64,000 nucleotides of DNA, taken from assembly GCA_946902985.2 (NCBI GenBank), contig OX336395.1, forward strand, positions 17,028,708 to 17,092,707, given 5' to 3'. The translations under genes and the position numbers were made by a program. The DNA comes from Meconema thalassinum. Taxonomy: Eukaryota > Arthropoda > Insecta > Orthoptera > Tettigoniidae. Under the pieces are notes generated by a model that saw only the letters and a program-made list of their open reading frames with translations, was not told the DNA's origin and did no database searches. Of this stretch, positions 44,114 through 54,052 are shown piece after piece (positions within the stretch are counted from its first letter, which is position 1; each line of letters opens with the position of its first letter).

Positions 44114-45503
44114 TAATGTTCTACCCAGTGGCCAAATTCCCCAGTCAATATCAGACTTTTCCCCCATAACCGTTATTTGATTTTGAATTAAATATCCTCT
44201 AGTCCCCTGGCCAGAAGTCCCATTTTTCCTGCCTGCATACGACACTAATCCAACACAAATCCAACTTCAACCTATATATTTCTCATTTCATGTTCATAAA
44301 GCTTCCTCTGGATAATCACACTTCTAATATCCATGTTTCAACTAGTAGAATGCCGGACATCCCATTTGTCGCCTTAGTGATGTTAACCCTCTCTCGAGTA
44401 GCCCTCGGCTGGAAATCAGAAAGTGGGAGATGTTTACAGCATGATTGAAATTTCACAAAAGAGAAGGGTAACATTACGTGGAATTATGCATAGGCAGGTG
44501 CAATACCTCGGGTAGAACATTATGGCAGCAGTTTCCCGTTTCCGTGGGGCAATGGAGGACAAAGTGTGGCTATGTAAGCAGAGGAAGCCAAGGGGTGGTA
44601 ATTGGGGGCATTATTTATTATTGTTATAGAAGTCTCCACCATCCATGGGACCAGTAAAGCATGACTACTTCGGTACTGCCACACCCTTTCAAATAAAGTA
44701 GTATAAACCATTCAATTATCATATCAAATTTCTACTATTAGTACACACACTATACAATGTTAGCAAAAATGTATTACGAACAGATTTTCATGGACCCTGC
44801 CGCATTGCTGAATGAACAAAGAACCATATAACATTACATGAAGTATCTGCAAAGCTTCTGTATGAAATATTAAGATACTGTCAGTCTTCCGAATAATTTA
44901 GTCAAAATAATTATATTATATGGTGGCAAATCCACCATTTTGTCTCGCTTCCGTCCCCTAAAGCCTTAAATCTATCAGTTTGCCTCAACACCTGACAGAG
45001 CGCGGTGGACAAATGGCCTTGGGGTGGACGATATACATAGGTGGTTCTAACGGGAGGAGGTATTCGTGAGAAGAAGCTCTGAAAGGAGTCAAGACATGCC
45101 GAGAGAATCTCAAGAATGTCCCAAAAGTTAATGCTAGGTCTCGTAAGGTCTAGAATTTCAAATCCACCTGGAAAGACCGAACTATCTCTCCAAATATGTA
45201 AGGACGCCACCCAGCAAAGATCAGTGATGCGTGTACGACGGTACAGTCAGCCAACAAAGTGGGTTAAAGCGAATCAGCGAGTCAGTCGAGTGTGACATAG
45301 CAGTCAAATACACATACTTTTATGCGAGAAGACAACCGACACGCTGCTAATGTTTCATCCTTGTGCAGGAATATTTCGTGAGGTGCAGAAGGCCGAGGCC
45401 CTACTTTCGGCGTGGATAGGATAAGAGGATACGAGAGACTACCACAGCGGGGTTCCGTGGCTCTAGTGGTCAATCATTATGCGACACAGCGGTAAATACT
45501 GGC
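44114..45503. other. No gene recognised
   Basis: Unique-looking DNA. Frames near 44911-45210 and 45282-45473 lack recognisable features. Confidence 0.5.
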
Positions 45504-45575
45504 GTTCTGCCAGCTCTGCAAGTTTTCACCGCAGCCAGCCACCGCTCTGTGGCGGTCTCCCGGACTCCTTGGGTA
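45504..45575 (+). repeat. Single dispersed copy of the 82-bp repeat found at 48 kb
   Basis: The words gccagctctgcaagttttcaccgcagccagcc and gctctgtggcggtctcccggactcc (in parts) match the units at 48004-48260. Confidence 0.8.
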
Positions 45576-48003
45576 GATTATAGGCTAGGGAATAACCCAC
45601 CCACCAAGGGAAGATGATTAAGAGAAGGAAGTAGATTTGGGATTGGAAAAGAAGGATAGAAGAATAGGAGGAGAGTCCCACAAAAGTAATAAGTTTAGTG
45701 TTAAACACACTTAAAGGTGGTTGCCACTGCAAATATGTGCTCGGATACCTAAAGTGGCTACGAGCTTGGTCGAGGCTAACGGGAACCGCAGATAAGGCTT
45801 GGGCAGTTTGCCAGAGAGAGGCTTTAGTGTGTTTCCTCCCAAGCACGAATGAAAGTACTATAGGGAAGGGTGATGGTCTGACCAGACAAGTAGTAAAAGC
45901 TTTATTGTATGTGAACGAGGGCATAAACCTAGGAAGAGCTAGGAAAGCCAGGATCCTGCCTAACTGTATTATCAAAGAAATGATGAATCCAAAAACAAAT
46001 ATTTAATTTATTTAACAATGCAGGAAGTTTGAGGAAATTAACAATTATGCAATATAAGTTTAATAAACATAGTTCATTTGAACTTTGTAACAAATAGGGA
46101 CGCAGACCTCTTAACATTAAACGGTTGCCCCAGGCAATTGACAATTTAAAAGGTTTCAAACCTTACATATTTCTAAAATCTTTATAAGATTTAAACAAAT
46201 GAACAATAAAATAATTAAAGCTTGAACGTGAATTGAAGTACAAAAAGTGCACCTTAAGAAATTCTGGAGAGAATGTTCTAGAGAAAGCGACAACTTTGAA
46301 AATAACGATAATAACAACGTGAAAAATAAAATAGAAGTTCCTACAACTTCTTATATTTATACAGAATTACTTTGTGAAATTTATACAAGGAGAGCAGGTC
46401 ACTTACTGTGAAACCTGGAGAAAGTGAAAAGGAAGTTTCTAGGCTTCCTATGTTTAGTTAAGAATCACGAGTAAAATGGGACAGTTTCCATTTCGTGAAA
46501 CCTGAACATGACTCGCTCAAGAGTTTAAAGCATTGTTTTCCCTAATTATGGGAAAGGAACAACGTGAATTTAAAACTTGTATCACACAAGCAATTATGCA
46601 GAATTTACTTAATGTTAAACTAGCAAAGTTGGAAGGGCACCTCGTAAGTAACACCTTATAGAAAAGTTTCAATTTTATAAATAATGGTTGTTAGTAGAAG
46701 GTTAAGGAAAGATCATTGGGATATAGGATCAATGTTCATGGCCGTATTTAATATAACCGGACGATCGCGACGCGGTAGAAACGTGGAGCAAGCACTGATT
46801 ATCACTATAGTCTGTAAAGATGGATGCAAAGTTCACTAGAGAAACACTGAAGTTTATGAAAAAAAAAAGTTATTGCAATTATGGAGATAACTGATTGCAC
46901 TAGGTAGGTGAAAGTCTATTTCTCGAAAAAGTTGTGATTTACTATTAAATGCGCCATAAAATGTTCCAGCGGTGGACGAAAATTCACTATTGTAGTAATT
47001 TAGTTTTGAACAGAATTCTCCCAAGTACATGAAAAATACATGACGGCAGGACTCGTAGATTGAGTACCGAATCTGGAAAGTTCCAGAACAATCTTAGCAG
47101 AAAAATGGGGTTGAGAAAATCCAACGGCGGAAATAACTTTGTAATTATAGACAGCGGGTATTAGATAATATCCCACGTAGCGAGAGGGTTTCTCGTTTAA
47201 AGCTTAAGAAAAGCTCTTTTTAGTAAGGTTGGCTTATACAAGAAAAAGCTCAACATTGCAAATCCCACGAAGAGTGATTATTGCCCCAAAGTAAATAGTT
47301 TCACACTGCCTATAAATTATAATTAAAATCACTTGGAAGTTAAAACCATGAAGATGAGGTTAAAACTTTTTAAAAATGGTACTTATCTTGAGTTCATGTT
47401 GAAGTCGAAGATTTCGATGATGATTACTTAGCCATCATGGCGTAGAAGAGGGTGAGCCTCTTGGTTTGAGGAGGCTAAGCTCGAGAGGAGCTTTGACTGA
47501 TCGAGTCAACTGCAGACGGAGAAGTGAGAGCAGCACAACGAAGCACGGAAGGTCCTAGGAAGGGGAGAGTGTGGGGGTAGGAAACAAAAGGTATACATAT
47601 CAGCATAACCAACTTAGCAAAAAATAATAATTTTCTTCTTGATGGATGGTCTTCTAAGAGTTGATAGATGATACTAGCGCAGCATGGTGAGTAAAGAAGT
47701 AGACGTAGTCCTCTTGCTCAAGGAGAAAATAGCTGACGATGGTAACGAGATCTGGTAGCCAAATGGATAAGTAAGTCCTCTGCACGGTGAGGAATTGAGT
47801 AGCTTCAGAGGTTTGTTGTTATATGACGCTAGGTGGGTCACAGAATATATATCTGAAACATACTCACACAAAATATAAGAAATTTGCACATAGAGGAGAA
47901 AACAAATGATCACTGTTGGTGTTTGACAAAAAGGAAGGAAAGAACGTGCAAAAGTATTCAAAATTGTGATCTCAGGTACCGTGCATTCCAAGAATGCACC
48001 ACT
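45576..48003. other. No gene recognised (2.4 kb)
   Basis: Frames at 45526-45975 and 45698-46006 overlap on opposite strands and show no domain. From 46000 to 47990 the DNA is AT-rich with no repeat or coding signal I can support. Confidence 0.5.
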
Positions 48004-48260
48004 CCTCCCTAAGCTAACCTGCGCGTTACCAGCTCAGCAAGATTTCACCGCAGCCAGCTAGCGCTCCGTGGCGGTCTCCCAGAATCCTCCCTAAGCTAAC
48101 CTAAGCGTTACCAACTGTGCGAGTTTTCAGCGGAGCCAGCCACCACTCTGTGGCGGTCTCCCGGACTCCTCCCTAAGCTAACCTGCGCGTTACCAGCTGT
48201 GCGAGTTTTCAGCGGAGCCAGCCACCACTCTGTGGCGGTCTCCCGGACTCCGCCCTAAGC
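48004..48260 (+). repeat. 82-bp tandem repeat (3 units)
   Basis: The start word cctccctaagctaacct recurs at 48004, 48086, 48168 and (as ccgccctaagcaaacct) 48250, an exact 82-bp period. Each unit contains gcgttaccagct, cagccagc and ctctgtggcggtctcccgga. Confidence 0.93.
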
Positions 48261-48420
48261 AAACCTGTACCTTACCTGCTCGCAGACGGGTTTGCACAGG
48301 CACAACCCAGGTATTTTCCAGATCCTCTGCCCTTCAGTTTGCGCCTCATCTTGGAGTGGGTCTCAACAACTGCAATACCGCTCAGCGCTGCCGTAACCCA
48401 GGTTTTTGTTCACGACTTAA

Positions 48421-48606
48421 GTGCAGCACCACCGCTACCATCGTAGTCCTCCACCACACTTGCCGGACACGTCACCGCTACAGCCTTGGTCCCGGGTTGT
48501 AGACCCCCACAGCCACCTCGGTATCGCTCCTTTACCACCTCACTTGCCGGACACGACACCACTACAGCCTTGGTCCCGGGTTATAGACCCCCACAGCCAC
48601 CTCGAG
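48421..48606 (+). repeat. 84-bp tandem duplication
   Basis: Two copies of cttgccggacacg...cactacagccttggtcccgggtt.tagacccccacagccacctcg (in parts) start at 48459 and 48543. Confidence 0.88.
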
Positions 48607-48626
48607 TAGGTAGGCTGGGGGGGTTT

Positions 48627-48708
48627 TGACTCAGATACCGTTATTTATGCAAATTAGGGGGGCGTGGCAAGGTCAATGACCTTGAGGTAGGTCATTGACC
48701 CCAAGGTC
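48627..48708 (+). promoter_or_regulatory. Compact cluster of AP-1, octamer and two ecdysone-response-type sites
   Basis: Four perfect consensus matches lie in about 75 bp: TGACTCA (AP-1) at 48627-48633, ATGCAAAT (POU octamer) at 48647-48654, AGGTCAATGACCT at 48670-48682 and AGGTCATTGACCC at 48689-48701. The last two fit the ecdysone-receptor/USP inverted-repeat consensus RGKTCANTGAMCY. A further half-site (aaggtcg) follows. No start site is placed. It could be an enhancer of the genes at 49.7-55 kb. Confidence 0.5.
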
Positions 48709-48755
48709 GCCGGGACCCCGGAAGGTAAACAAACCTTGGAGGGTCCAGGAACCAG

Positions 48756-48858
48756 TTTGAGGGGGTGTGGGTGGAGGGGGAGGAGTGGGGGAGGGGGAGG
48801 AGTGGGGGAGGGGGGAGGGGGGGGGGTGGCGAGGGTGGGGGATGAGGGGGAAGGATGG
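48756..48858 (+). other. Polypurine, G-quadruplex-prone tract
   Basis: Almost unbroken G/A run with many groups of four or more G, including a run of about ten, on the plus strand. The complementary pyrimidine strand gives an artefactual proline-rich frame. Confidence 0.8.
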
Positions 48859-49028
48859 AAGAGGCTCTGCACGAGACCCTCCTCGACCCAGTCTCTCTGT
48901 TGGACTGAGCGCCTTCTCTGTTATTATCCTGGGCTATATAGCTTTGCTTTATGCCCGATGAGATCCGAGTGTTGCCGAAGGTTTCCGAATCCTTGGTTGT
49001 GAATGAATTGTCAGAGAATTGAACGGTC

Positions 49029-49290
49029 AACTGGTGTGTGTGTGTGTGTGACGTCACAGCAGATTACGGGATGTGAGGTAGGTCATGAACGGGAGTGTTT
49101 TGAATGGAAAACATTAGTGTAACTGGTGTGTGTGTGACGTCACAGCAGATTACGGGATGTGAGGTAGGTCATGAACGGGAGTGTTTTGAATGGAAAACAT
49201 AAGTGTAACTGGTGTGTGTGTGACGTCACAGCAGATTACGGGATGTGGGGTAGGTCATGAACGGGAGTGTTTTGAATGGAAAACATGAAT
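49029..49290 (+). repeat. 86-bp tandem repeats each carrying a CRE (TGACGTCA)
   Basis: TGACGTCA occurs at 49049, 49135 and 49221, exactly 86 bp apart, within units that read cagattacgggatgtgaggtaggtcatgaacggg and gtgttttgaatggaaaacat (in parts). A fourth CRE in a degenerate context is at 49493-49500. Confidence 0.9.
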
Positions 49291-49732
49291 GGCGGTGGAT
49301 GGCGGTGGTTGTTGAACCCTGACGTGGTAGGTTGGTTAGGTGTGAATGGGTCTGAGAGACAAACAAGATGGGGTTGACAAGATGGGGTTGAAAGCGCTCA
49401 ATGGTAAACAAACATCGATGCGTGGGTGGATGTTTAATGAACATAGGTGTTTGTGTGAATGAATAAACAGATTTGAACGGTTAACCTGTGTGTGACGTCA
49501 CATGGGATGACTAATCCTGAGATTGACAACGGGTTGTATGGTAGGTCATGTCTGGGAATGACCTTACGGTGATTGAGAGGGTGCGGGACAAATGATGAGG
49601 TAAACGTGTTTGAATCATGAATGGAGATGGATGGTGGGTGTTGAACTCTGGCTTGCTTGGTAGGTTGAATGTAAAAACAAATAAAACCAGAAGAAAAAAA
49701 AGTAAAATTATGTTTTATGTTGTGAACTGTTA
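49291..49732. other. No gene; decayed continuation of the CRE repeats
   Basis: Words from the repeat (taggtcatg, gaatgga.atgg.ggtgg, tggtaggttg) recur irregularly, with the fourth CRE at 49493. Nothing else is supported. Confidence 0.5.
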
Positions 49733-50999
49733 CTACAACTTAATTTGTCTTTTATCACCAGCTTCTTCTTCCTCTTCATCTTCCTCTTCATCACCATCAT
49801 CTTCTTCTTCTTCTTCTTCACCTCTCCCACGCCCTTCCATCGCTGTCATTAAATCAGCAAAAAACCCCACCAAAACTGGATCATTTCCAAAGCTATAAAA
49901 AATGTATACAATAAAGAGTACAACAAAATTGTTTTATAACGCTTGTTTATCTAAATATTGTATTGTGAATTGCTGGGAGTGTGTGAGAGCAAGTACAGTT
50001 CACCTAAGTCTGCAGCAGCTTCCAGCGGACGCCCTTAGGGTGAGCTACAAGTTCTGTTCATTTTTAAGTAGTTCCAAAATTTTGCTACTAGATATTAATG
50101 ATACCTAGTGGTGAATGTTGGAACTTGAGTATGGGTTTCAGTGCTGGAAGTGTCCACGAACATGTGTGACGCACTTGAGTATGTAGCTGCTTCCAGCGAA
50201 CGCCTTTAGGGTGAGCTACAAGTTCCAAGTTTTTGCTACCAGATAATAATGCCATCTAGTGGTGAGTGTTGGAACTTGTTTTGACAAAATCTAAGCTGTC
50301 AATTTAGCTTCACACAAGTTTAGTCTGTGGACGGATCTTTTACATGTCATAAAGTGAGATCATGGAACCACTGGCTTTACTCCCCCTCCAAAGGAAGGCA
50401 TACTGAAGGATTTTTAACACACTTAAAAAAATTCGACTTCCTTCCCAATCCTTTTTTATTAATACATTCATCGCAATAACACGGGTTATCAGACAAATTC
50501 TACTCACACCCAAGTAAACATGGGCTACAAAAGGCGGTAACTACGCTCAGTATTTCTAATCATTTTGAAGAAGAAAAAAACACCGCTTGCTTCCAGTATT
50601 TGACCAGATCAGGAATGGAATGAATTAAGCCCCATCTAGCGGCGAGAATAAGATCTGTGTTGGCTGCCAAAGCCTGTCTCACTTTTGTGAGTCAATGATT
50701 AAATGAATGACAGATGAAATGAAATGATAGTGGAGGGTGTTGCCGGAAGAAAATTTTGGCAGGGAAAACTGGTGTTCCCAGAGAAAACCTGTCTGCTTTT
50801 GGTTTGCCCAGCACAGATCTAACATAAAGTGACTGGAAATGAACCACGCACCCAGCGGCGAGAGACTGGCGTGCTGCTACATAAGGCTTTAGTAAATAAA
50901 GTAAATAAATAATACTTACATTAACACCTCAAGAATCGAATCCTCATCGTTGTCTTCTTCATCCAGCCCCATAGTTTCCTTGGTCTCTTTGGCAGACAT
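49733..50999 (-). CDS. Candidate two-exon gene for a 79-residue acidic protein
   Basis: Exon 1 runs from ATG 50999 to 50920 (26 codons plus two bases) and ends at a consensus donor GTAAGT. Exon 2 starts at 49892, right after a tttttttatag acceptor, and stays open to TAG at 49735-49733. The phases fit exactly. The start is MSAKETKETMGLDEEDNDED; exon 2 has VGFFADLMTAMEGRGRG followed by a Glu/Asp run. A TATATAAAG box lies at 51043-51035, 36-44 bp upstream of the ATG, so the leader would be very short. I do not recognise the protein. The 1027-bp intron contains a duplicated block. A serine-rich frame on the other strand is the antisense of exon 2. The gene shares a divergent promoter region with the OB-fold gene. 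Confidence 0.5.
50000..50285 (+). repeat. ~170-bp direct duplication
   Basis: gcttccagcg.acgcc.ttagggtgagctacaagttc (in parts) occurs near 50018 and 50190. Each is followed by ttttgctac.agat..taatg, ctagtggtga and gttggaacttg. The pair lies inside the putative intron of the acidic gene. Confidence 0.8.
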
Positions 51000-51009
51000 T
51001 GCAGCGAAT

Positions 51010-51328
51010 GATATGTTTTGAAAAGGAACAACCTCTTTATATACTGTGTTTTCTGGTGAAAGGCGTTTAAATTAGGTGTGTTTAAGGTAGTTGTGCAGGG
51101 TTATACAGTGTTGAGCTAATTCTGGTGAAAGGAAGGTCAGTAACGATTCCTGTATTAATGCAGGGTAATGCCGTATGGAGGTCATTTTTGTGTGAAAGGA
51201 ACGGTAATCCATGGGCGTTTCCTGTATTCGGCTGGGTATAAATAGAGGAGCAGAATTGAAATGAAAGTAGAGTTAACTGCGAGTTTACAGCGTTCACACC
51301 AGATTGCAATTGGATCCTTGTCTATCAG
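51010..51328. promoter_or_regulatory. Divergent TATA promoter pair with possible leader exon
   Basis: On the minus strand TATATAAAG (51043-51035) faces the acidic gene. On the plus strand TATAAATAG (51237-51245) should start transcription near 51267. The short segment after it ends in the donor-like tatcag/gtaata at 51328/51329. The matching acceptor could be gatttcag at 55174-55181, one base before the ATG of the OB-fold gene. This is inference from consensus sites only. Confidence 0.45.
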
Positions 51329-51964
51329 GTAATATTCAACATACTTAAGTATATAACTTTAAAGTATATCCTAGTGTATATATTTGACTATGTGCTACTG
51401 GGAGACTAACTCAGCCTGATGGTTTACAAAATAAGTGATTGTACTGCACATTACAGTACTTGTAAATGCTGAGATTGTAGGTTTAAATCCACATGAAGAT
51501 GTTAGAATTTTAATAGTATAATGGCCTATTGACAAAGCTGGTTTAAAAGTTAGACGGTATGAATCAGACAAGCAATAATTACTTCAAGTATGAAACGAGC
51601 AGAATTCATTGCATGTAATAAGATTGGTTTTAACGTGACATGCAACATAAACCATTAGCTGCCTGGAATATATTAAATGAATGCAGCTCAATTATATAAT
51701 TACTGTTATTATCCAATTAAATGTTGCAGATTTCACTGCATAGCCCGCGGGATAATTACAGTGCTAGACACAGTCACGGATGAGATGGTGATCTCTTATG
51801 TATTGCAGAGGTGAAGGATATATTTATCATTAGCACCTAGACATGCAGGCACTGCTATACTTAGACCATCAGCTCTAGGTCAAGTACCCTATTTAGTTAA
51901 GGACATTTAAATCATCATCTCCCGACTAATGTAGCCCCCATGCACTTGGGTGTATTGAACAGGT
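51329..51964. other. No gene; start of the putative long intron
   Basis: AT-rich unique DNA preceding the minisatellite. Confidence 0.5.
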
Positions 51965-52583
51965 AAATTATTTAAGCAACCTGCCCCGGCTTCGCCCGGG
52001 AACAGATATAATATACAAACAACCCGACCCGGCTTCGCCCGGGAACAGTTATGTTATACCAGAAACCCAACCCGGCTTCGCCCGGGAACAGTTATATTAT
52101 ACCAGAAGCCTGCACCGACTTCGCTCGAGAACAGTTAAATTATACAAGCAATCTGCCCCGGCTTTGCCCGGGAACAGTTAAATTATACAAACAATCCGCC
52201 CCTACTTCGCCCGGGAACAGTTATATATTATACTAGAAACCCGCTCCGGCTTCGCCCGGGGGACAGTTAAATTATACAAGCAATCCCCCCCGGCTTCATC
52301 CGGGATCAGATATATATATTATACTAGAAACTCGCTCCGGCTTCACCCGGGGGACAGTTAAATTATACAAAAAATATCCGCCTCGGCTTCACCCGAGAAC
52401 AGTTAAATTATACAAGCAATCTGCCCCAGCTTCGCCCGGAAACAGTTATAGATTATACTAGAAAACCGCTCCGGCTTCGCCCGGGAACAGTTATATATTA
52501 TTCTAGAAACCCGCTCTGGCTTCTCCGGGGAACAGTTAAATTATAGAAGCAATCTGCTCCGGCTTCACCCGTGAACAGTTATA

Positions 52584-54052
52584 TACACACATCAAAAAAA
52601 GTTTTGCATCACCTCGGTTCCAAGAGTTCCGGAACCGTTAAATACAAAGGGAATAGAGACCAACACAAACAACATTTCAGCTCGTTTTATTGCTCATGAG
52701 ACCCACACATTGCATGTTGTACCATCATACAGCTAGACTTTCAGCATTTGTGGTCCAGATTGCAGTACACACCACTGCCTCTAATACCCAGTAGCACGTC
52801 CTCTTGCATTGATGCATGCCTGTATTCGCCGTGGCATACTATCCACAAGTTCATCAAGACACTGTTGGTCCAAATTGTCCCACTCCTCAACGACAATTCG
52901 GCGTAAATCTCTCAGAGTGGTTGGTGGGTCAAGACGTCCATAAACAGCCCTTTTCAATATATCCCAGGCATGTTCGATAGGGTTCATGTCTGGCGAACAT
53001 GCTGGCCACTGTACTCGAGCGATATCGTTATCTTGAAGGAACGCATTCACAAGATGTGCACGATGAGGTCGAGAATTGTCGTCCATGAAGACAAATGCCT
53101 CTCCAATATTCTGCCGATATGGTTGCACTATGGGTCGGAGGATGTCATTCAGGTATCGTAAAGCCGTTTCGGAGCCTTCCATGACCACCAGTGGCGTACG
53201 TCGGCCCCACATAATGCCACCCCAAAACATCAGGGAACCACCACCTTGCTGCACTCGCTGGACAGTGTGTCTAAGACGTTCAGCCTGACCAGGGTGCCTC
53301 CAAACACGTCTCCGACGATTGTCTGGTTGAAGGCATATGCGACACTCATCGGTGAAGAGAACGTGATGCCAATTCCGTGGGGTCCATTCAGCATGTTGTT
53401 GGGCCCATCTGTACCGCGCTGCATGGTGTCGGGGTTGCAAAGCCGGACCTCGCCATGGACGTCGGGAGTGAAGTTGCGCATCATGCAGCCTATTGCGCAC
53501 AGTTTGAGTTGAAACACGACGTCCTGTGGCTGAACGAAACGCATTATTCAACATGGTGGCATTGCTGTCAGGGTTCCTCCGAGCGGCAATCCGTAAGTAG
53601 CGGTCATCCACTACAGTAGTAGCCCTTGGGCGGCCTGAGCGAGGCCTGTCATCGACAGTTCCTGTATCTCTGTACCTCCTCCATGTCCGAACAACATCGC
53701 TTTGGTTCACTCTGAGACGCCTGGAAACTTCCCTTGTTGAGAGCCCTTCTTGACACAAAGTAACAATGCGGACGCGATCTAACTGCGGTATTGACCTTCT
53801 AGGCATGGTAGAACTACAGACAACATGAGCAGCGTACCTTCGTCCTGGTGGAATGACTGGAACTGATCGGCTGTCGTACCCCCTCCGTCTAATAGGCCCT
53901 GCTCATGCATGGTTGTTTACATCTTTGAGCAGTTTTAGTGACATCTATGAACAGTCAAAGGGACTGTATCTTGGATACAATATACACAGTCAACGTCTAT
54001 ATGCCGGAGATCTGGGAACCGAGGTGATGCAAAACTTTTTTTGATGTGTGTA
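52584..54052 (-). mobile_element. Full-length Tc1-family DNA transposon
   Basis: Perfect 36-bp terminal inverted repeats lie at 52586-52621 and 54015-54050 (outer ends cacacatc/gatgtgtg), with TA target dinucleotides outside. The 1465-bp element carries one intact transposase. Excising it with one TA restores an uninterrupted minisatellite unit (gaacagttatatattatacta), which proves insertion into an existing array. Confidence 0.97.
52781..53806 (-). CDS. Tc1-type DD34E transposase, intact
   Basis: The 341-residue protein should bind the 36-bp ends and cut and paste the element into TA sites. The N-terminal paired-like helix-turn-helix half (about residues 1-110) includes STREVSRRLRVNQSDVVRTW and the GRPR AT-hook. 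The catalytic core has D in LFTDEC near 150, D in FMDDNSRPH and E in PDMNPIEHAWD, with 34 residues between the last two (DD34E). WGGIMW and the SPDMNPIEH box are typical of the family. No stop or frameshift interrupts it. Together with perfect ends and TA duplication it looks recently active. Confidence 0.97.
   Translation of the reverse strand: MPRRSIPQLDRVRIVTLCQEGLSTREVSRRLRVNQSDVVRTWRRYRDTGTVDDRPRSGRPRATTVVDDRYLRIAARRNPDSNATMLNNAFRSATGRRVSTQTVRNRLHDAQLHSRRPWRGPALQPRHHAARYRWAQQHAEWTPRNWHHVLFTDECRICLQPDNRRRRVWRHPGQAERLRHTVQRVQQGGGSLMFWGGIMWGRRTPLVVMEGSETALRYLNDILRPIVQPYRQNIGEAFVFMDDNSRPHRAHLVNAFLQDNDIARVQWPACSPDMNPIEHAWDILKRAVYGRLDPPTTLRDLRRIVVEEWDNLDQQCLDELVDSMPRRIQACINARGRATGY

Noticed and set aside
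45526..46006. Overlapping 149- and 102-residue frames on opposite strands
   Set aside because: Neither shows a family pattern, and one includes part of the dispersed 82-bp repeat.
48692..49002. Pro-rich and Gly-rich frames on both strands
   Set aside because: They only translate the purine/pyrimidine tract.
49617..49898. Serine-rich 93-residue frame on the plus strand
   Set aside because: It is the antisense of the Glu-rich exon of the minus-strand candidate gene.
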